A DNA stretch of 64,000 bases from Bacillota bacterium (GCA_023416585.1 JAEZHM010000040.1:1-64000); one strand, 5' to 3'; numbered from the stretch's first letter, positions 50,768-60,089 are shown. Translations and numbers: made by a program. Notes: generated by a model not told the origin, from the letters alone.

Positions 50768-53434
50768 ATGCATTTCGTGGTTAGGAATCAAGCGCCCCAA
50801 CGCGAATTGCTTACCGGGCTTACAAACGAGCAGGTGATCGCTTCTCGTGAGAGTCATGGCAGCAACGTGCTCAAGCAGGTAAAACAAAAAGGGCTGCTCT
50901 CACAGTTCTTTGAGAACCTTTCGGACCCCATTATCAGGATACTGCTTGTCGCGCTGGGGATCAATCTCATTTTTACATTGAACGGGGCAAAATGGTACGA
51001 TTCTATAGGCATTGCACTGGCGATCTTTTTGTCTACATTGGTGGCCACACTTTCTATGCATAAGAGCGAAACGGCTTTTAAGAAATTGCAGGAAGAAGCT
51101 TCCCAAATCACATGCCGGGTGGTTCGTGCCGGTGCGACACAGCTTATAAGCATCGGGGAGATCGTCGTCGGAGACCTGGTGCTATTGCAGCCGGGTGAGC
51201 GGATTCCGGCCGATGGCGTCATTCTGAGCGGAGAGATGGATGTGGATCAGTCATCGCTCAATGGCGAGACGAAGGAAGCGCATAAAGCGCCGGGCAGGCA
51301 AGGCGGTGAGACAGAATTTTCGAATACAACCCACCTGTTCTCGGGCAGCGTAGTTTGCGCGGGCGAAGGCGTTATGCGTGTAGAGGGGGTGGGAGATAAA
51401 ACCTTCCTGGGCCGGCTGGCAGGGGAAATTCAAGAAGAAACGCGGGAAAGCCCGCTGAAACTGCGCCTTGCGCGATTGGCCGGCGCCATCAGCAAGTTCG
51501 GTACCGCAGGGGCATTGCTGGTTGCCTTTGCGGACTTGTTTCATATATTTGTACTTTCCAGCGGGTTTAATTTTTCGATCATGCAGAATATGATAAAGGC
51601 CCCCGGTTTTCTGATTGCAAGCATACTGCATGCGGTTACATTGGCTGTTACAGTGATCGTTGTGGCGGTGCCCGAAGGGCTTCCGATGATGATCACGGTT
51701 GTATTGTCGGCCAATATGAAGCGGATGCTGCGTGATAATGTGCTCATACGCAGGCTTGTAGGGATTGAGACGGCGGGCAGCGTCGACGTATTGTTCACCG
51801 ACAAGACAGGTACGCTCACAGAGGGTCATTTATCTGTGGCCAGTATTGTTAGGGGGGACGGATACCGCTATGAAGATCCCGGCAAGGCAGCCGGCGACTC
51901 GAACTATTGGAAAATACTGCATACGTCGCTTAGGTGGAACAACGCCGCGGACATGGCAGATGGTAAACCGGCAGGCGGCAATACAACTGACCGTGCATTG
52001 CTGCAATTTCTGCTGGATTCTCCCGACCCGGGCGTGCGGGTACAAAAAGGCAAAATCATTCCGTTTGCAAGCGAAAACAAGTTTATGGCAACGGATGTTT
52101 CCGGGGATTACAATCTTACATTGCTAAAGGGCGCACCGGAGCGGATCGTCGCGTGCTGCACAAAATACATTGCTGCCAATGGGAGCGAGCAGCCGATGCT
52201 CGGCCATGCGTCCATCAATCGAACCATATCCGAGATGGCCGGCAAAGGCATGCGCATCCTGGCGGTGGCAGCTTCATCCACACCGGTTTCAAAGTCCGGA
52301 GATTTTCAGCAATTAACCCTTATCGGGCTGATCGGGATTAAAGACCCGCTGCGTCCGGAAGCGGCCGGCAGCGTACGTGCTTTGCAGGAAGCGGGCGTAC
52401 AGGTGATCATGATTACCGGGGACAGCAAGGAGACGGCTGAGGCCATCGCCCGTGATGCGAAGCTGCTTGTCCGTGAGCAGGATTTGATCATGACGTCTGC
52501 GCAGCTGAACGCAATGAGCGATGAAGCATTGCAAAAAGCGCTGCCGGACATACGCGTGATTGCCAGAGCGCTGCCCAGCGACAAGAGCCGCCTTGTAGGG
52601 CTTGCGCAGCGGCGCGGCTCCGTGGTGGGTATGACGGGTGACGGTGTAAATGATTCAGCCGCATTAAAGAAGGCGGATGTGGGTTTCGCCATGGGCAGCG
52701 GCACAGAGATTGCCAAAGAGGCAAGCGACATCGTGATCCTGGACGATAATCTTGCTTCCATTGTCAAGGCGATGTTATACGGCCGCACCATTTTCCGCTC
52801 GATCCGCAAGTTCATCGTGTTTCAGTTAACAGTGAACCTGTGTGCCGTTGGTGTCTCCATCATTGCGCCTTTTATCGGCTATGAAGAACCGCTGTCCGTT
52901 TTGCAGATGCTGTGGATCAATATGGTCATGGATACATTGGCCGGGCTGGCATTCAGCGGCGAACCGGCTCTGAAACGGTATCTGCGTCAAAAACCGAAGC
53001 GCCGTGAGGAGCCCATCATCAACCGTGAAATCGCCGGCCAGATTGCCGTAATGGGGGCATTCACGATGCTTTTGTGCCTATGGTTCCTTGTGAGCGGCTG
53101 GATACAAGCTATGTTCCCGCCTGTGAACGGAAAACCCATCATATTGACGGCGCTTTTTGCCGTGTTCATCTATGCGGGCATCCTCAACAGCTTCTCCGCA
53201 AGAACCGACAGCATGAACTTGTTGGATCATATTCTGGGAAACAAGGCGTTTATCGTCGTCATGACGTTTGTGTTCCTGGTTCAGACTTGCCTGCTCTTTT
53301 GGGGCGGCAGCCTGTTTCGTTCTTATGGCTTGACACTTCACCAATGGTTTTTCTGCATCGTGCTTTCGTTGATCGTTATTCCGGTTGATCTACTTAGGAA
53401 GGCCATACGAAAGTGCATGAGCAACGGCATGTAA
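50768..53434 (+). CDS. P-type calcium-transporting ATPase
   Basis: A P2-type cation pump of 888 residues. Domain order is N-terminal cation ATPase segment (TGLTNEQVIASRESHGSNVLKQ), spans 1-2, actuator domain (SSLNGETKEAHKA in place of TGES), spans 3-4 with VAVPEGLPMMITVVL (the PEGLP calcium-site motif), phosphorylation motif DKTGTLTEGHLS (Asp near 345), nucleotide domain with KGAPERIVACC, hinge MTGDGVNDSAALKKADVGFAMG, and spans 5-10 with VNLCAVGVS and NMVMDTLAGLAFSGEP. ATG 50768 or TTG 50762 may be used. Its ribosome site lies in a hairpin. It probably exports calcium or a similar divalent ion. Confidence 0.92.
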   Translation: MHFVVRNQAPQRELLTGLTNEQVIASRESHGSNVLKQVKQKGLLSQFFENLSDPIIRILLVALGINLIFTLNGAKWYDSIGIALAIFLSTLVATLSMHKSETAFKKLQEEASQITCRVVRAGATQLISIGEIVVGDLVLLQPGERIPADGVILSGEMDVDQSSLNGETKEAHKAPGRQGGETEFSNTTHLFSGSVVCAGEGVMRVEGVGDKTFLGRLAGEIQEETRESPLKLRLARLAGAISKFGTAGALLVAFADLFHIFVLSSGFNFSIMQNMIKAPGFLIASILHAVTLAVTVIVVAVPEGLPMMITVVLSANMKRMLRDNVLIRRLVGIETAGSVDVLFTDKTGTLTEGHLSVASIVRGDGYRYEDPGKAAGDSNYWKILHTSLRWNNAADMADGKPAGGNTTDRALLQFLLDSPDPGVRVQKGKIIPFASENKFMATDVSGDYNLTLLKGAPERIVACCTKYIAANGSEQPMLGHASINRTISEMAGKGMRILAVAASSTPVSKSGDFQQLTLIGLIGIKDPLRPEAAGSVRALQEAGVQVIMITGDSKETAEAIARDAKLLVREQDLIMTSAQLNAMSDEALQKALPDIRVIARALPSDKSRLVGLAQRRGSVVGMTGDGVNDSAALKKADVGFAMGSGTEIAKEASDIVILDDNLASIVKAMLYGRTIFRSIRKFIVFQLTVNLCAVGVSIIAPFIGYEEPLSVLQMLWINMVMDTLAGLAFSGEPALKRYLRQKPKRREEPIINREIAGQIAVMGAFTMLLCLWFLVSGWIQAMFPPVNGKPIILTALFAVFIYAGILNSFSARTDSMNLLDHILGNKAFIVVMTFVFLVQTCLLFWGGSLFRSYGLTLHQWFFCIVLSLIVIPVDLLRKAIRKCMSNGM

Positions 53435-53445
53435 TTTGCGCTTGA

Positions 53446-54477
53446 TTACTCGCTTGCTGTGATAGTCTGTTTTTTGACCCGGAGGATAACAAAGAAAGCA
53501 AAAGCAAGATAGGCTGCCAGCACAAGAACATACGCGCTATACAGAATAACCGGCGAAATATCCAGCCGGTCCAGCGCTTTTTCCAGTCCGAATGATGATG
53601 CCGCCACCGCCATAGAAGCTATGACAGCCGCCGGGATACGGCGGACACGTTTGGCAAAGAGGACCAGTGCTCCGGTTGCCATCAGCATGGCAAGCACTTG
53701 CTGTGCCTTGACAAATCCCCAGATCATGTGCCGGTCGGCACGCAGGCTTTCCATCAAAATCTGTGTTGTGCCATAGAGCAGAAAGAAGAGCATCAAGCCG
53801 TCACCGGAAAGCCCCTTCTTTCGTTGGTTTAGAATGATCAGCGCAGTCAAAATGAAAAGCGCAATCACCGCTTCCATCAGCCAAACGTTGAGCACCCCGC
53901 CAAAGTTCCCGTCCATGACAAACAGGCCGGAAAAATCCACATCCATGCCAAAGCCCATCGTTGTATACTTTTCGCCGATCCGGGCTATCAGGACAAAAGC
54001 GGCCAGTGAAGCCGCAACAGCATCCATAAATCGCGTGCCGTTCGTTTTTTTCGAAACCAAACGGGCCGCAAGCAGCGCGCCCAGCAGCGCGCCGGCCATG
54101 GACATGCCGCCTTCCCAGAGCCTTAAAAAGGCCAGGCTGCCTGTTTCTTCCGCATAAAAGCTGATATTGGCCAGGCAATAAAGCGCCCGGGAAAAGCTAA
54201 TGCCAAACAAGAGTGATAACGCCGAGAACTGGGCTAGAGGAGGCCTGGGCTTTACGTGCCGCGTTAAAAACGCCGCCAGAAGGATGGCTATGACTGCGCC
54301 CAGTGCCAATGTACAGCCATACGGCCATACCTGCAACTGATATGATGCAGGAGCCTCGCCTATATAATAAGCGTTCTGCGCTTCATACAGCATCAACCCA
54401 TCCGGCACTAGCAGGCACAGCACAGCCAAGCCAAGCAGAGCAGCCATCCAATACAGCAGAATCTTTTTATGTTTCAT
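53446..54477 (-). CDS. Lgt-like membrane protein (diverged diacylglyceryl transferase)
   Basis: A 343-residue protein with about eight membrane spans. It resembles prolipoprotein diacylglyceryl transferase in FSRALYCLANISFYAE, RLWEGGMSMAGALLGALLAARL, DAVAASLAAFVLIARIGEKYTTMG and YGTTQILMESLRADRHMIWGFVKAQQVLAM. The essential arginines (RIG and SLRAD) are present, but the HGG histidine is replaced (SMAG) and the GNFINGE motif reads GEKYTTM, so it is a diverged paralogue with perhaps another substrate. ATG 54477 follows GAGGA. It is 20 bp after a NAGPA-domain gene and probably co-transcribed with it. Confidence 0.75.
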   Translation of the reverse strand: MKHKKILLYWMAALLGLAVLCLLVPDGLMLYEAQNAYYIGEAPASYQLQVWPYGCTLALGAVIAILLAAFLTRHVKPRPPLAQFSALSLLFGISFSRALYCLANISFYAEETGSLAFLRLWEGGMSMAGALLGALLAARLVSKKTNGTRFMDAVAASLAAFVLIARIGEKYTTMGFGMDVDFSGLFVMDGNFGGVLNVWLMEAVIALFILTALIILNQRKKGLSGDGLMLFFLLYGTTQILMESLRADRHMIWGFVKAQQVLAMLMATGALVLFAKRVRRIPAAVIASMAVAASSFGLEKALDRLDISPVILYSAYVLVLAAYLAFAFFVILRVKKQTITASE

Positions 54478-54497
54478 GTCAGTCTTCCTCATTTGGC

Positions 54498-55358
54498 TTA
54501 AGGCGTTACGGCACTGGCCACATAGATGATATCGCTCTGGGGGCGTTCGTTGTTGGAAGTCTTGTTGTCGAGGTATTTTCCGTTGAAAACCATCACACAA
54601 GACTGGCCGCCATCCAGATTGTAGGCAAACTTCACGCCAAGGGTGCCCATGAAATCAGCCATTTGCTGATGCGTGCAGCATTTGATCTTTGGCCCTTCCA
54701 CCTCAACAAACACATAAGAAAGCGGGCCTACCTGCGCGATCACCGAGCGCGGCAGGCGGTTTAAGCCATCAAAAAAATAATCGTCGCGGACTTGCGCAAC
54801 TTTGCCGTCAACCACCAGCGCGGGGCCAAAGCTGAACGCATTTACGATCGTACCGCCATGATCTACATAGGCCTGTATCTCTTCCGCTTTGTTTTCTGAA
54901 GTGAAGATATGAAAATCGCCCTGATCGTCAATGATGAGCACGTCTTTCTTGGGGTCGGCGTCATTGCGGTACATTTCTCCCTGGCGATAGACAAATACAT
55001 CCCGCGTGCGCTGTACATAATATTCGCCATTGATTGCAAAAACCGCATTCATGGCTTTTGCCATTTTGATCGGACGGGCAATCGAATTCTGGTTTGGCTT
55101 GCCGGCCACAGCGGTGCGAAGCTGCGTAGGACTCTTTACCGTTACCCATACAATGTGATAATAAGCGCCGCCCACCTCCCGTTTTTCCACTTTCACGCTC
55201 AGGCTCTCGTCTTGAAATCCATCGCTTGCAAAGCCATTGGGGTTTGGCACGCATCCGCCGGCGGAAATGTCCAGCGGAAGGGTAAAATTGTTTTCACAAA
55301 AGGCGGTCATGGGCATAAGAAATAAAAGCAGCAGGCAGATCAGTCGTTTTAAACTCAT
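54498..55358 (-). CDS. Exported phosphodiester glycosidase (NAGPA) protein
   Basis: A 286-residue secreted protein with signal peptide MSLKRLICLLLLFLMPMTAFC. The rest matches the NAGPA domain, whose founding member removes GlcNAc from a phosphodiester: KAMNAVFAINGEYYVQRT, FGPALVVDGKVAQVRDDYFFDGLNRLPRSVIAQVGPLSYVFVEVEG, and the conserved end MGTLGVKFAYNLDGGQSCVMVFNGKYLDN. Bacterial relatives act outside the cell on wall or exopolysaccharide glycans. It is first in a two-gene unit with the Lgt-like membrane protein and has a clear promoter. Confidence 0.88.
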   Translation of the reverse strand: MSLKRLICLLLLFLMPMTAFCENNFTLPLDISAGGCVPNPNGFASDGFQDESLSVKVEKREVGGAYYHIVWVTVKSPTQLRTAVAGKPNQNSIARPIKMAKAMNAVFAINGEYYVQRTRDVFVYRQGEMYRNDADPKKDVLIIDDQGDFHIFTSENKAEEIQAYVDHGGTIVNAFSFGPALVVDGKVAQVRDDYFFDGLNRLPRSVIAQVGPLSYVFVEVEGPKIKCCTHQQMADFMGTLGVKFAYNLDGGQSCVMVFNGKYLDNKTSNNERPQSDIIYVASAVTP

Positions 55359-55407
55359 TGGTTTCCTCTCTCTCCATCCATACTAAGAGATGAAAATTCT
55401 GTAAAAT

Positions 55408-55437
55408 AGTATACTTCTTTTCAAATTCTGTTGTCAA
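55408..55437 (-). promoter_or_regulatory. Promoter of NAGPA/Lgt-like unit
   Basis: On the minus strand, -35 TTGACA (55437-55432), an 18-bp spacer and -10 TATACT (55413-55408). Confidence 0.7.
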
Positions 55438-55490
55438 GCGATCCGCCTGACAATAAATTGGACTTATTAATACGATTTGGAAATCAGGGC

Positions 55491-55519
55491 TTGACATTGT
55501 CCAGGAAAGCATTTACATT
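55491..55519 (+). promoter_or_regulatory. Promoter of PIG-L deacetylase gene
   Basis: TTGACA (55491-55496), a 17-bp spacer and TACATT (55514-55519), followed by a leader of about 90 nt. Confidence 0.6.
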
Positions 55520-55613
55520 GTTTTCATATATTGTTTAAAGACAAGCTTTCTTCGGAATTTGCGCCTGCAGGCAGGCATTATGAGGCTGCTTATTATGAAA
55601 CGGGAGATAACTT

Positions 55614-56795
55614 ATGGGAAAATGGACCCTGTTGCTGGCAGTATTCCTAACTTTATCATTCGGCGCTCAGTTTACAGCAGAGGCGGATGATACCCAGGCA
55701 TCCGAAATAACAAATCTTGCGAAGATCACCGCATCGAACAACGGGATCAACATTAACTGCCTTACGGACGGCCGTTATATGACCGCATGGGCAAGCAAGA
55801 AGGGCTATGCACAGTTTGACCTGCCTGAGGACGCGCCTTGCTATGGCGTATACTTGTGCTTCAGCGGCAAAACAGCCGGGTACTCCGTTCAAATTACGGA
55901 TGATTCGGGCAATTGGTTAGATTTCAAAACTGTTTTGCCAGGCGGATATGAACACCAGTATGTGTTTTTGCCGGGCGTAACTTCGCTTCGCGTGAAGGCC
56001 GGCAATACGGGCATCATAATGTCTATTGCGGAGATTCACTTGATCGGCGAAGGCCGTACGCCTGATTGGGTACAGCAATGGGAAACGCTGGAGGGCAAGG
56101 CGGATATGATGCTGCTCAGTGCCCATCCGGATGACGAGTTTATCTGGTTCGGCGGCGCGCTGCCGCTTTATGCTGGTGAAAGGGGCCTAAAAGTACAGGT
56201 CGTTTACATGACCTGCGGCGCGAACAACCGCAGAAATGAGCTGCTGGACGGCCTTTGGACAGCCGGTGTACATGATTATCCGGTGATAGGCTCTTTTCAG
56301 GATAAAAGCGCGAACACACGCGATGAAATGTATTCCCACTGGGGCGGAACAAAAACCGTCTATCCCTGGCTGGTTAACCTTATGCGCCGCTATCAGCCCG
56401 ACGTGCTGCTTACCCACGATGTAAACGGTGAATATGGCCATGGCGCCCATCAGATAGCCGCATACGCTGCGATCCATTGCGCCGCAAAAGCCGCACAGCA
56501 AGATTACGATCCATCATCCCTTGAAAAATACGGTGTCTGGCAGGTCAAAAAGTTATATCTGCATCTGTATAAGGAAAACCCCGTTGTGATGGACTGGCAG
56601 GTACCGCTTGACGCCTTTGTCAACCGCACTGCCTTTTCAGTCGCTGAGGAAGCGTTATCAAAACACAAATCCCAGCACCCGCTTAATGACGATATGGCTG
56701 AATCCGGCCGGTATGACTGCCGCAAATTCGGTTTGTACATGAGTACAGTTGGTGCGGATGTAAAGAAAAGCGATTTTTTTGAAAATATTCCGTGA
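55614..56795 (+). CDS. Secreted PIG-L (LmbE-like) deacetylase
   Basis: A 393-residue exported protein. The signal peptide is MGKWTLLLAVFLTLSFGAQFTAEA. Residues 30-150 form a discoidin-like beta domain (NLAKITASNNGININCLTDGRYMTAWASKKGYAQFDLPED). The zinc-dependent deacetylase domain follows, with the metal motif SAHPDDEFIWFGGAL (H171, D173, D174) and a second His motif VNGEYGHGAHQIAAYAA. PIG-L enzymes remove acetyl groups from GlcNAc-containing conjugates. Export suggests action on wall glycan or host glycan. It is divergent from the NAGPA/Lgt-like unit; both may act on the same surface polymer. Confidence 0.88.
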   Translation: MGKWTLLLAVFLTLSFGAQFTAEADDTQASEITNLAKITASNNGININCLTDGRYMTAWASKKGYAQFDLPEDAPCYGVYLCFSGKTAGYSVQITDDSGNWLDFKTVLPGGYEHQYVFLPGVTSLRVKAGNTGIIMSIAEIHLIGEGRTPDWVQQWETLEGKADMMLLSAHPDDEFIWFGGALPLYAGERGLKVQVVYMTCGANNRRNELLDGLWTAGVHDYPVIGSFQDKSANTRDEMYSHWGGTKTVYPWLVNLMRRYQPDVLLTHDVNGEYGHGAHQIAAYAAIHCAAKAAQQDYDPSSLEKYGVWQVKKLYLHLYKENPVVMDWQVPLDAFVNRTAFSVAEEALSKHKSQHPLNDDMAESGRYDCRKFGLYMSTVGADVKKSDFFENIP

Positions 56796-56912
56796 GGCAG
56801 CGGAAAAACAAAAGGAAAGAGCAGGATGTGGGGGTTGTTATAACGAATATCCGGCGGAACCGGTGTATGTTATATTGGTTTTGCTTAATACGGAAGAGGT
56901 GTGGCTGTCTTC

Positions 56913-58082
56913 ATGCGGCGGTTAACTAAATTGCCGGCCGGGGCGTTCCCCGTTTCGATTTTTATTCTTTATATGGCCTCTTATTCAGGGCAGGCTGTTT
57001 ATGGATCGTACCTGAATCTGTACTTGGCCTCCAAGGGTTTTTCCCAATCCCAGATTGGTCTGACCGTATCGGTGTCCACATGCTTTGTGATGTTGTTTCA
57101 GATGCTTTGGGGGGCGCTCAGCGACCGGGCTAAAACCAAGAATACCGTCATCCGCGGGCTGTATCTGTTAAGCGCCATCCTCATTCTTTTCTATTACACA
57201 TCGGTCAATTACTGGATTGTGCTTACAGTGCTGGCGTTGTATGCCTCTGTATTCACAGGGGTGTCCCCTCTGCTGGACAACGTTGTTCTGGAGCTGTCCG
57301 AAGGGCAGACGTGGAATTTCGGTCAGATCCGCACCGGCGGCACGATCGGCTACTGCATTGCGGTGCTTTTGACCGGTTTTGTGATCGGCGATAACTATGG
57401 GCGTATTTTTGCCATTACTTCGGCATTCCTCATGTGCTGCTTTTTGCTGATGCGGCGCGTGCCAAACGTATCGGGCCACCGGTCCGGAACGGGAAGGTCC
57501 TCGTTCCGGCTGCTGCTTAAAAATAAGCCCTTGATGGTGGTCATGGCATATTACCTGGCCTTTTCCCTGGGCTTAAGCCTCTTTTACAGCTTTTACCCGA
57601 TCCATTTCACGTTGATTGGCGGCACCAGCGCGCAAGTAGGGATCATGCTGTTTTTCTGCGCGGTTACCGAGATCCCATGCCTGATGCTGGCCGGGCGTGT
57701 GGTGAAGCGCATCGGCCTGGACAGGGTGCTGATCATTTCGGGGCTGGTCACAGTCATCCGCTGGGTGCTGCTGTTTTTTGTGAAAAATCCCTTTGCAGCG
57801 ATATTAGCCAACCTGCTGCATGGCATAGGCTATATCGGCTTTTCTTACTGTGTGGTGGTGTACATCAATGATCATGTACCAATGGATTTGCGAGCCACGG
57901 GGCAGAGCTTTAACGTTTTGATAGGCAACGTCTTTTCCCGTGTGATTTTCGGCTATTTGGGAGGCCTGGCATCCCAGGCGCTCGGGGTCAACTTTGTCAT
58001 GCTGATGTCAGGCATCGTCTTGGCCGGGGCAACGGTTTTGTTTGCCATTTGGTCATCGCGTCACCGCGAGGGGTTTGCCTAA
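56913..58082 (+). CDS. MFS transporter (LacY/MFS_1-like)
   Basis: A 12-span carrier of about 389 residues. It has YSGQAVYGSYLNLYLASKGFSQSQIGLTVSVSTCF at the start, the loop 2-3 motif WGALSDRAKTKNTVIRGLYLL, TGVSPLLDNVVLEL, and a second half from LLLKNKPLMVVMAYYLAFSLGLSLFYSFYPIHF. The pattern is that of the MFS_1-like group (sugar or aromatic-acid permeases). ATG 56913 or GTG 56901 could be the start; an AAGAGG lies just before both. It stands alone and is convergent with an SDR gene. Substrate unknown. Confidence 0.85.
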   Translation: MRRLTKLPAGAFPVSIFILYMASYSGQAVYGSYLNLYLASKGFSQSQIGLTVSVSTCFVMLFQMLWGALSDRAKTKNTVIRGLYLLSAILILFYYTSVNYWIVLTVLALYASVFTGVSPLLDNVVLELSEGQTWNFGQIRTGGTIGYCIAVLLTGFVIGDNYGRIFAITSAFLMCCFLLMRRVPNVSGHRSGTGRSSFRLLLKNKPLMVVMAYYLAFSLGLSLFYSFYPIHFTLIGGTSAQVGIMLFFCAVTEIPCLMLAGRVVKRIGLDRVLIISGLVTVIRWVLLFFVKNPFAAILANLLHGIGYIGFSYCVVVYINDHVPMDLRATGQSFNVLIGNVFSRVIFGYLGGLASQALGVNFVMLMSGIVLAGATVLFAIWSSRHREGFA

Positions 58083-58175
58083 GCTGGCGGCTGGAACACG
58101 GAGGATGACTCCTCATGTCCTTGCCTGATTTAACAGACGGCACATAGAATTTCCTTACATGCTTTGCCGCCAGCT
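58082..58175. repeat. Long-range inverted repeat between convergent genes
   Basis: AGCTGGCGGC (58082-58091) pairs exactly with GCCGCCAGCT (58166-58175) around a 74-nt centre that holds a smaller hairpin (GAGGA-TGAC-TCCTC, near 58101-58114). T5 follows on the plus strand. It may be a terminator or a small structured RNA. Confidence 0.5.
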
Positions 58176-58181
58176 AATTTT

Positions 58182-58940
58182 TCAACGGCGAAGAAGGTAT
58201 CCGCCATCCACGACGACTGTGCTGCCTGTCATATAGCGAGAGGCATCAGAGCATAAAAACAAAGCCACATCCGCGACCTCTTCCGGCTGCCCTACGTGGC
58301 CGAGCGGGATTTTGGCATTCATTTCTTCAAGCTTTTCCGGGGTAAAGTGAGGATTCATATCCGTCATGATGGCGCCTGGGGCAAGGGAATTTACGCGTAT
58401 GCGATGGCCGCACAATTCACTGGCAAATGACCGCATCAATGATTCCAGCGCCGCTTTTGTACAGGAGTACATTGCCTGTCCCGGAAGCGCCTGCAGTGCA
58501 TTGATGGACGTAATAAACAATATGACGCCGCCTTTTCCTTGGGAAATCATCTGCTGCGATATTTGACGGGCCAACAAAAATGAACCGCGGAAATTCGTAT
58601 CAAAAAGTGCATCTATGTCCATGGCTTCGGTTTGCTTGGGCGTTTTAAACAGCGTAAATGCCGCGTTGTTTACATAGCAGTTGATTTCACCAAACGCCTT
58701 TGCCGCCTCTGCCACTTGCATTACATCCTCTTCCCGTGACAGGTCTGCTTGTATCCATTCACATTTTCTTCCCAAGGAACGGATCTGTTTACACACTTCC
58801 TCCAGCTTTATTATATCACGGGCTGCCAGCAGCACATTCGCGCCCCGGCGAGCCAGTGTCAATGCGATGGCTGCGCCTATACCCTTGCTTGCACCCGTCA
58901 CCAGCGCATTTTTTCCATCCATAGAAAATATATCCGACAT
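58182..58940 (-). CDS. SDR-family oxidoreductase
   Basis: A 252-residue classical short-chain dehydrogenase. The cofactor motif is VTGASKGIGAAIALTLARRG, NNAA is present (CYVNNAAFTLF), the catalytic residues are in FITSINALQALPGQAMYSCTKAALE, and the end is GSTVVVDGGYLLRR. ATG 58940 follows AAAGGTG; longer in-frame extensions run into the upstream LacI gene. It is the last gene of the leftward cluster with a LacI regulator and ABC importer, so oxidation of a sugar or sugar acid is likely. Confidence 0.9.
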   Translation of the reverse strand: MSDIFSMDGKNALVTGASKGIGAAIALTLARRGANVLLAARDIIKLEEVCKQIRSLGRKCEWIQADLSREEDVMQVAEAAKAFGEINCYVNNAAFTLFKTPKQTEAMDIDALFDTNFRGSFLLARQISQQMISQGKGGVILFITSINALQALPGQAMYSCTKAALESLMRSFASELCGHRIRVNSLAPGAIMTDMNPHFTPEKLEEMNAKIPLGHVGQPEEVADVALFLCSDASRYMTGSTVVVDGGYLLRR

Positions 58941-58965
58941 GTATTTCACCTTTCTTGGAGTTGCA

Positions 58966-60009
58966 TTACCCGCCCAAACACTTAGGCGCGCCTGTTGATG
59001 CACGGAGAACAAATTCCGTATCAAGGATTCTCTCCGTGCGCGCCTGGTCCGGTTTTCTGGGGCCTTCCTCTATGCATTTGATCAGCATTTCGCTGCCTGC
59101 CTCACCCATTTGATAGGCAGGCTGGCGTATGGTTGTAAGTGGCGGCGACAAGAGCCTTGACAGCGGCAAATCATCACAGCCGATCACGGACACGTCCTGC
59201 GGAATGTGCAACCCATTTTCCGCTATCGCCTGGTATGCGCCATACGCCAAATAATCATTCAGTGCTTGTATGGCAGTGGGCGGTTCCATTTGTTCCAGTA
59301 GAGTTCGTGTCATATAATAACCGGGGTTTTCGGCATACACGCCCTGTACGTTTTCCTGAAGGTACTCGGGGTTTGGCTCAATTCCATTTTTGGCGAGCAC
59401 ATCCTGATACGCACGGTAACGCATTTTGCAGCCGCGCCGGTCAATGCATATAAAGCCAATACGCCTGTGGCCCAAATCGATCAAGTGCTGTATCGCTTGA
59501 CACATGCTGAGGTAGTCCGTTGTGTTCACGCAGTCCAGACCCTCGATTTGCGTCTGAATGCACACGATGCGCAGGGTATTTTGATTCAGCTGGCGTACCA
59601 GGTCTTCGTTCTGCAGGAAAGCGCTGATGAGGATTACCCCTTCGACACGCCTCTGGGCCATATCCTCCAGATAACTTCTTTCCCGGTCATGATCAAAGTT
59701 GGAATTGCAAAGGTACATGGAATACCCTTTGTTGACCAGCGTATTTTCCACGCCGTGAATGATATCTGCAAAAAACGGATTGGCAACATCCGGTATGATC
59801 AGTGCGACAGTCTTGCTGTGCCGGCTTACAAATCCCTGGGCAAGCTTATTCGGCACGTAATTTGTCTTTTCGATAATGCCAAGTATCCGCTGACGAGTTT
59901 TTGGATCAACCGGGCCTTGCTTGTTAAGCACGCGTGACACAGTGCTTACTGAAACGTTCGCCATTTTAGCAATATGCACAATGGTAACTTTCTCTTCCAG
60001 CTTATCCAT
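58966..60009 (-). CDS. LacI-family transcriptional regulator
   Basis: A 347-residue regulator. The helix-turn-helix and hinge are in VTIVHIAKMANVSVSTVSRVLNKQGPVDPKTRQRILGIIEKTNYVPNKLAQGFVSRHSKTVALIIPDVANPFF. The effector domain includes DHDRERSYLEDMAQRRVEGVILI, HLIDLGHRRIGFI and DVSVIGCDDLPLSRLLSPPLTTIRQP. ATG 60009 follows AGAGGATGCG. It lies between the binding-protein gene and the SDR gene in one leftward array and should control the importer at 60.1-63.8 kb. Confidence 0.93.
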   Translation of the reverse strand: MDKLEEKVTIVHIAKMANVSVSTVSRVLNKQGPVDPKTRQRILGIIEKTNYVPNKLAQGFVSRHSKTVALIIPDVANPFFADIIHGVENTLVNKGYSMYLCNSNFDHDRERSYLEDMAQRRVEGVILISAFLQNEDLVRQLNQNTLRIVCIQTQIEGLDCVNTTDYLSMCQAIQHLIDLGHRRIGFICIDRRGCKMRYRAYQDVLAKNGIEPNPEYLQENVQGVYAENPGYYMTRTLLEQMEPPTAIQALNDYLAYGAYQAIAENGLHIPQDVSVIGCDDLPLSRLLSPPLTTIRQPAYQMGEAGSEMLIKCIEEGPRKPDQARTERILDTEFVLRASTGAPKCLGG

Positions 60010-60055
60010 GAACTCGCATCCTCTCAAGCATATATCCCACACCGGCAATGAGAGA

Positions 60056-60089
60056 CTGCCCTGCCGCAGGTTCGCTGACGGCAGGACAG
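60056..60089 (-). promoter_or_regulatory. Intercistronic hairpin after binding-protein gene
   Basis: CTGCCCTGCCG (60056-60066) pairs with CGGCAGGACAG (60079-60089) with one mismatch. There is no clear T-run. Similar stems follow two other binding-protein genes in this window (18153 and 37435). Confidence 0.55.
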
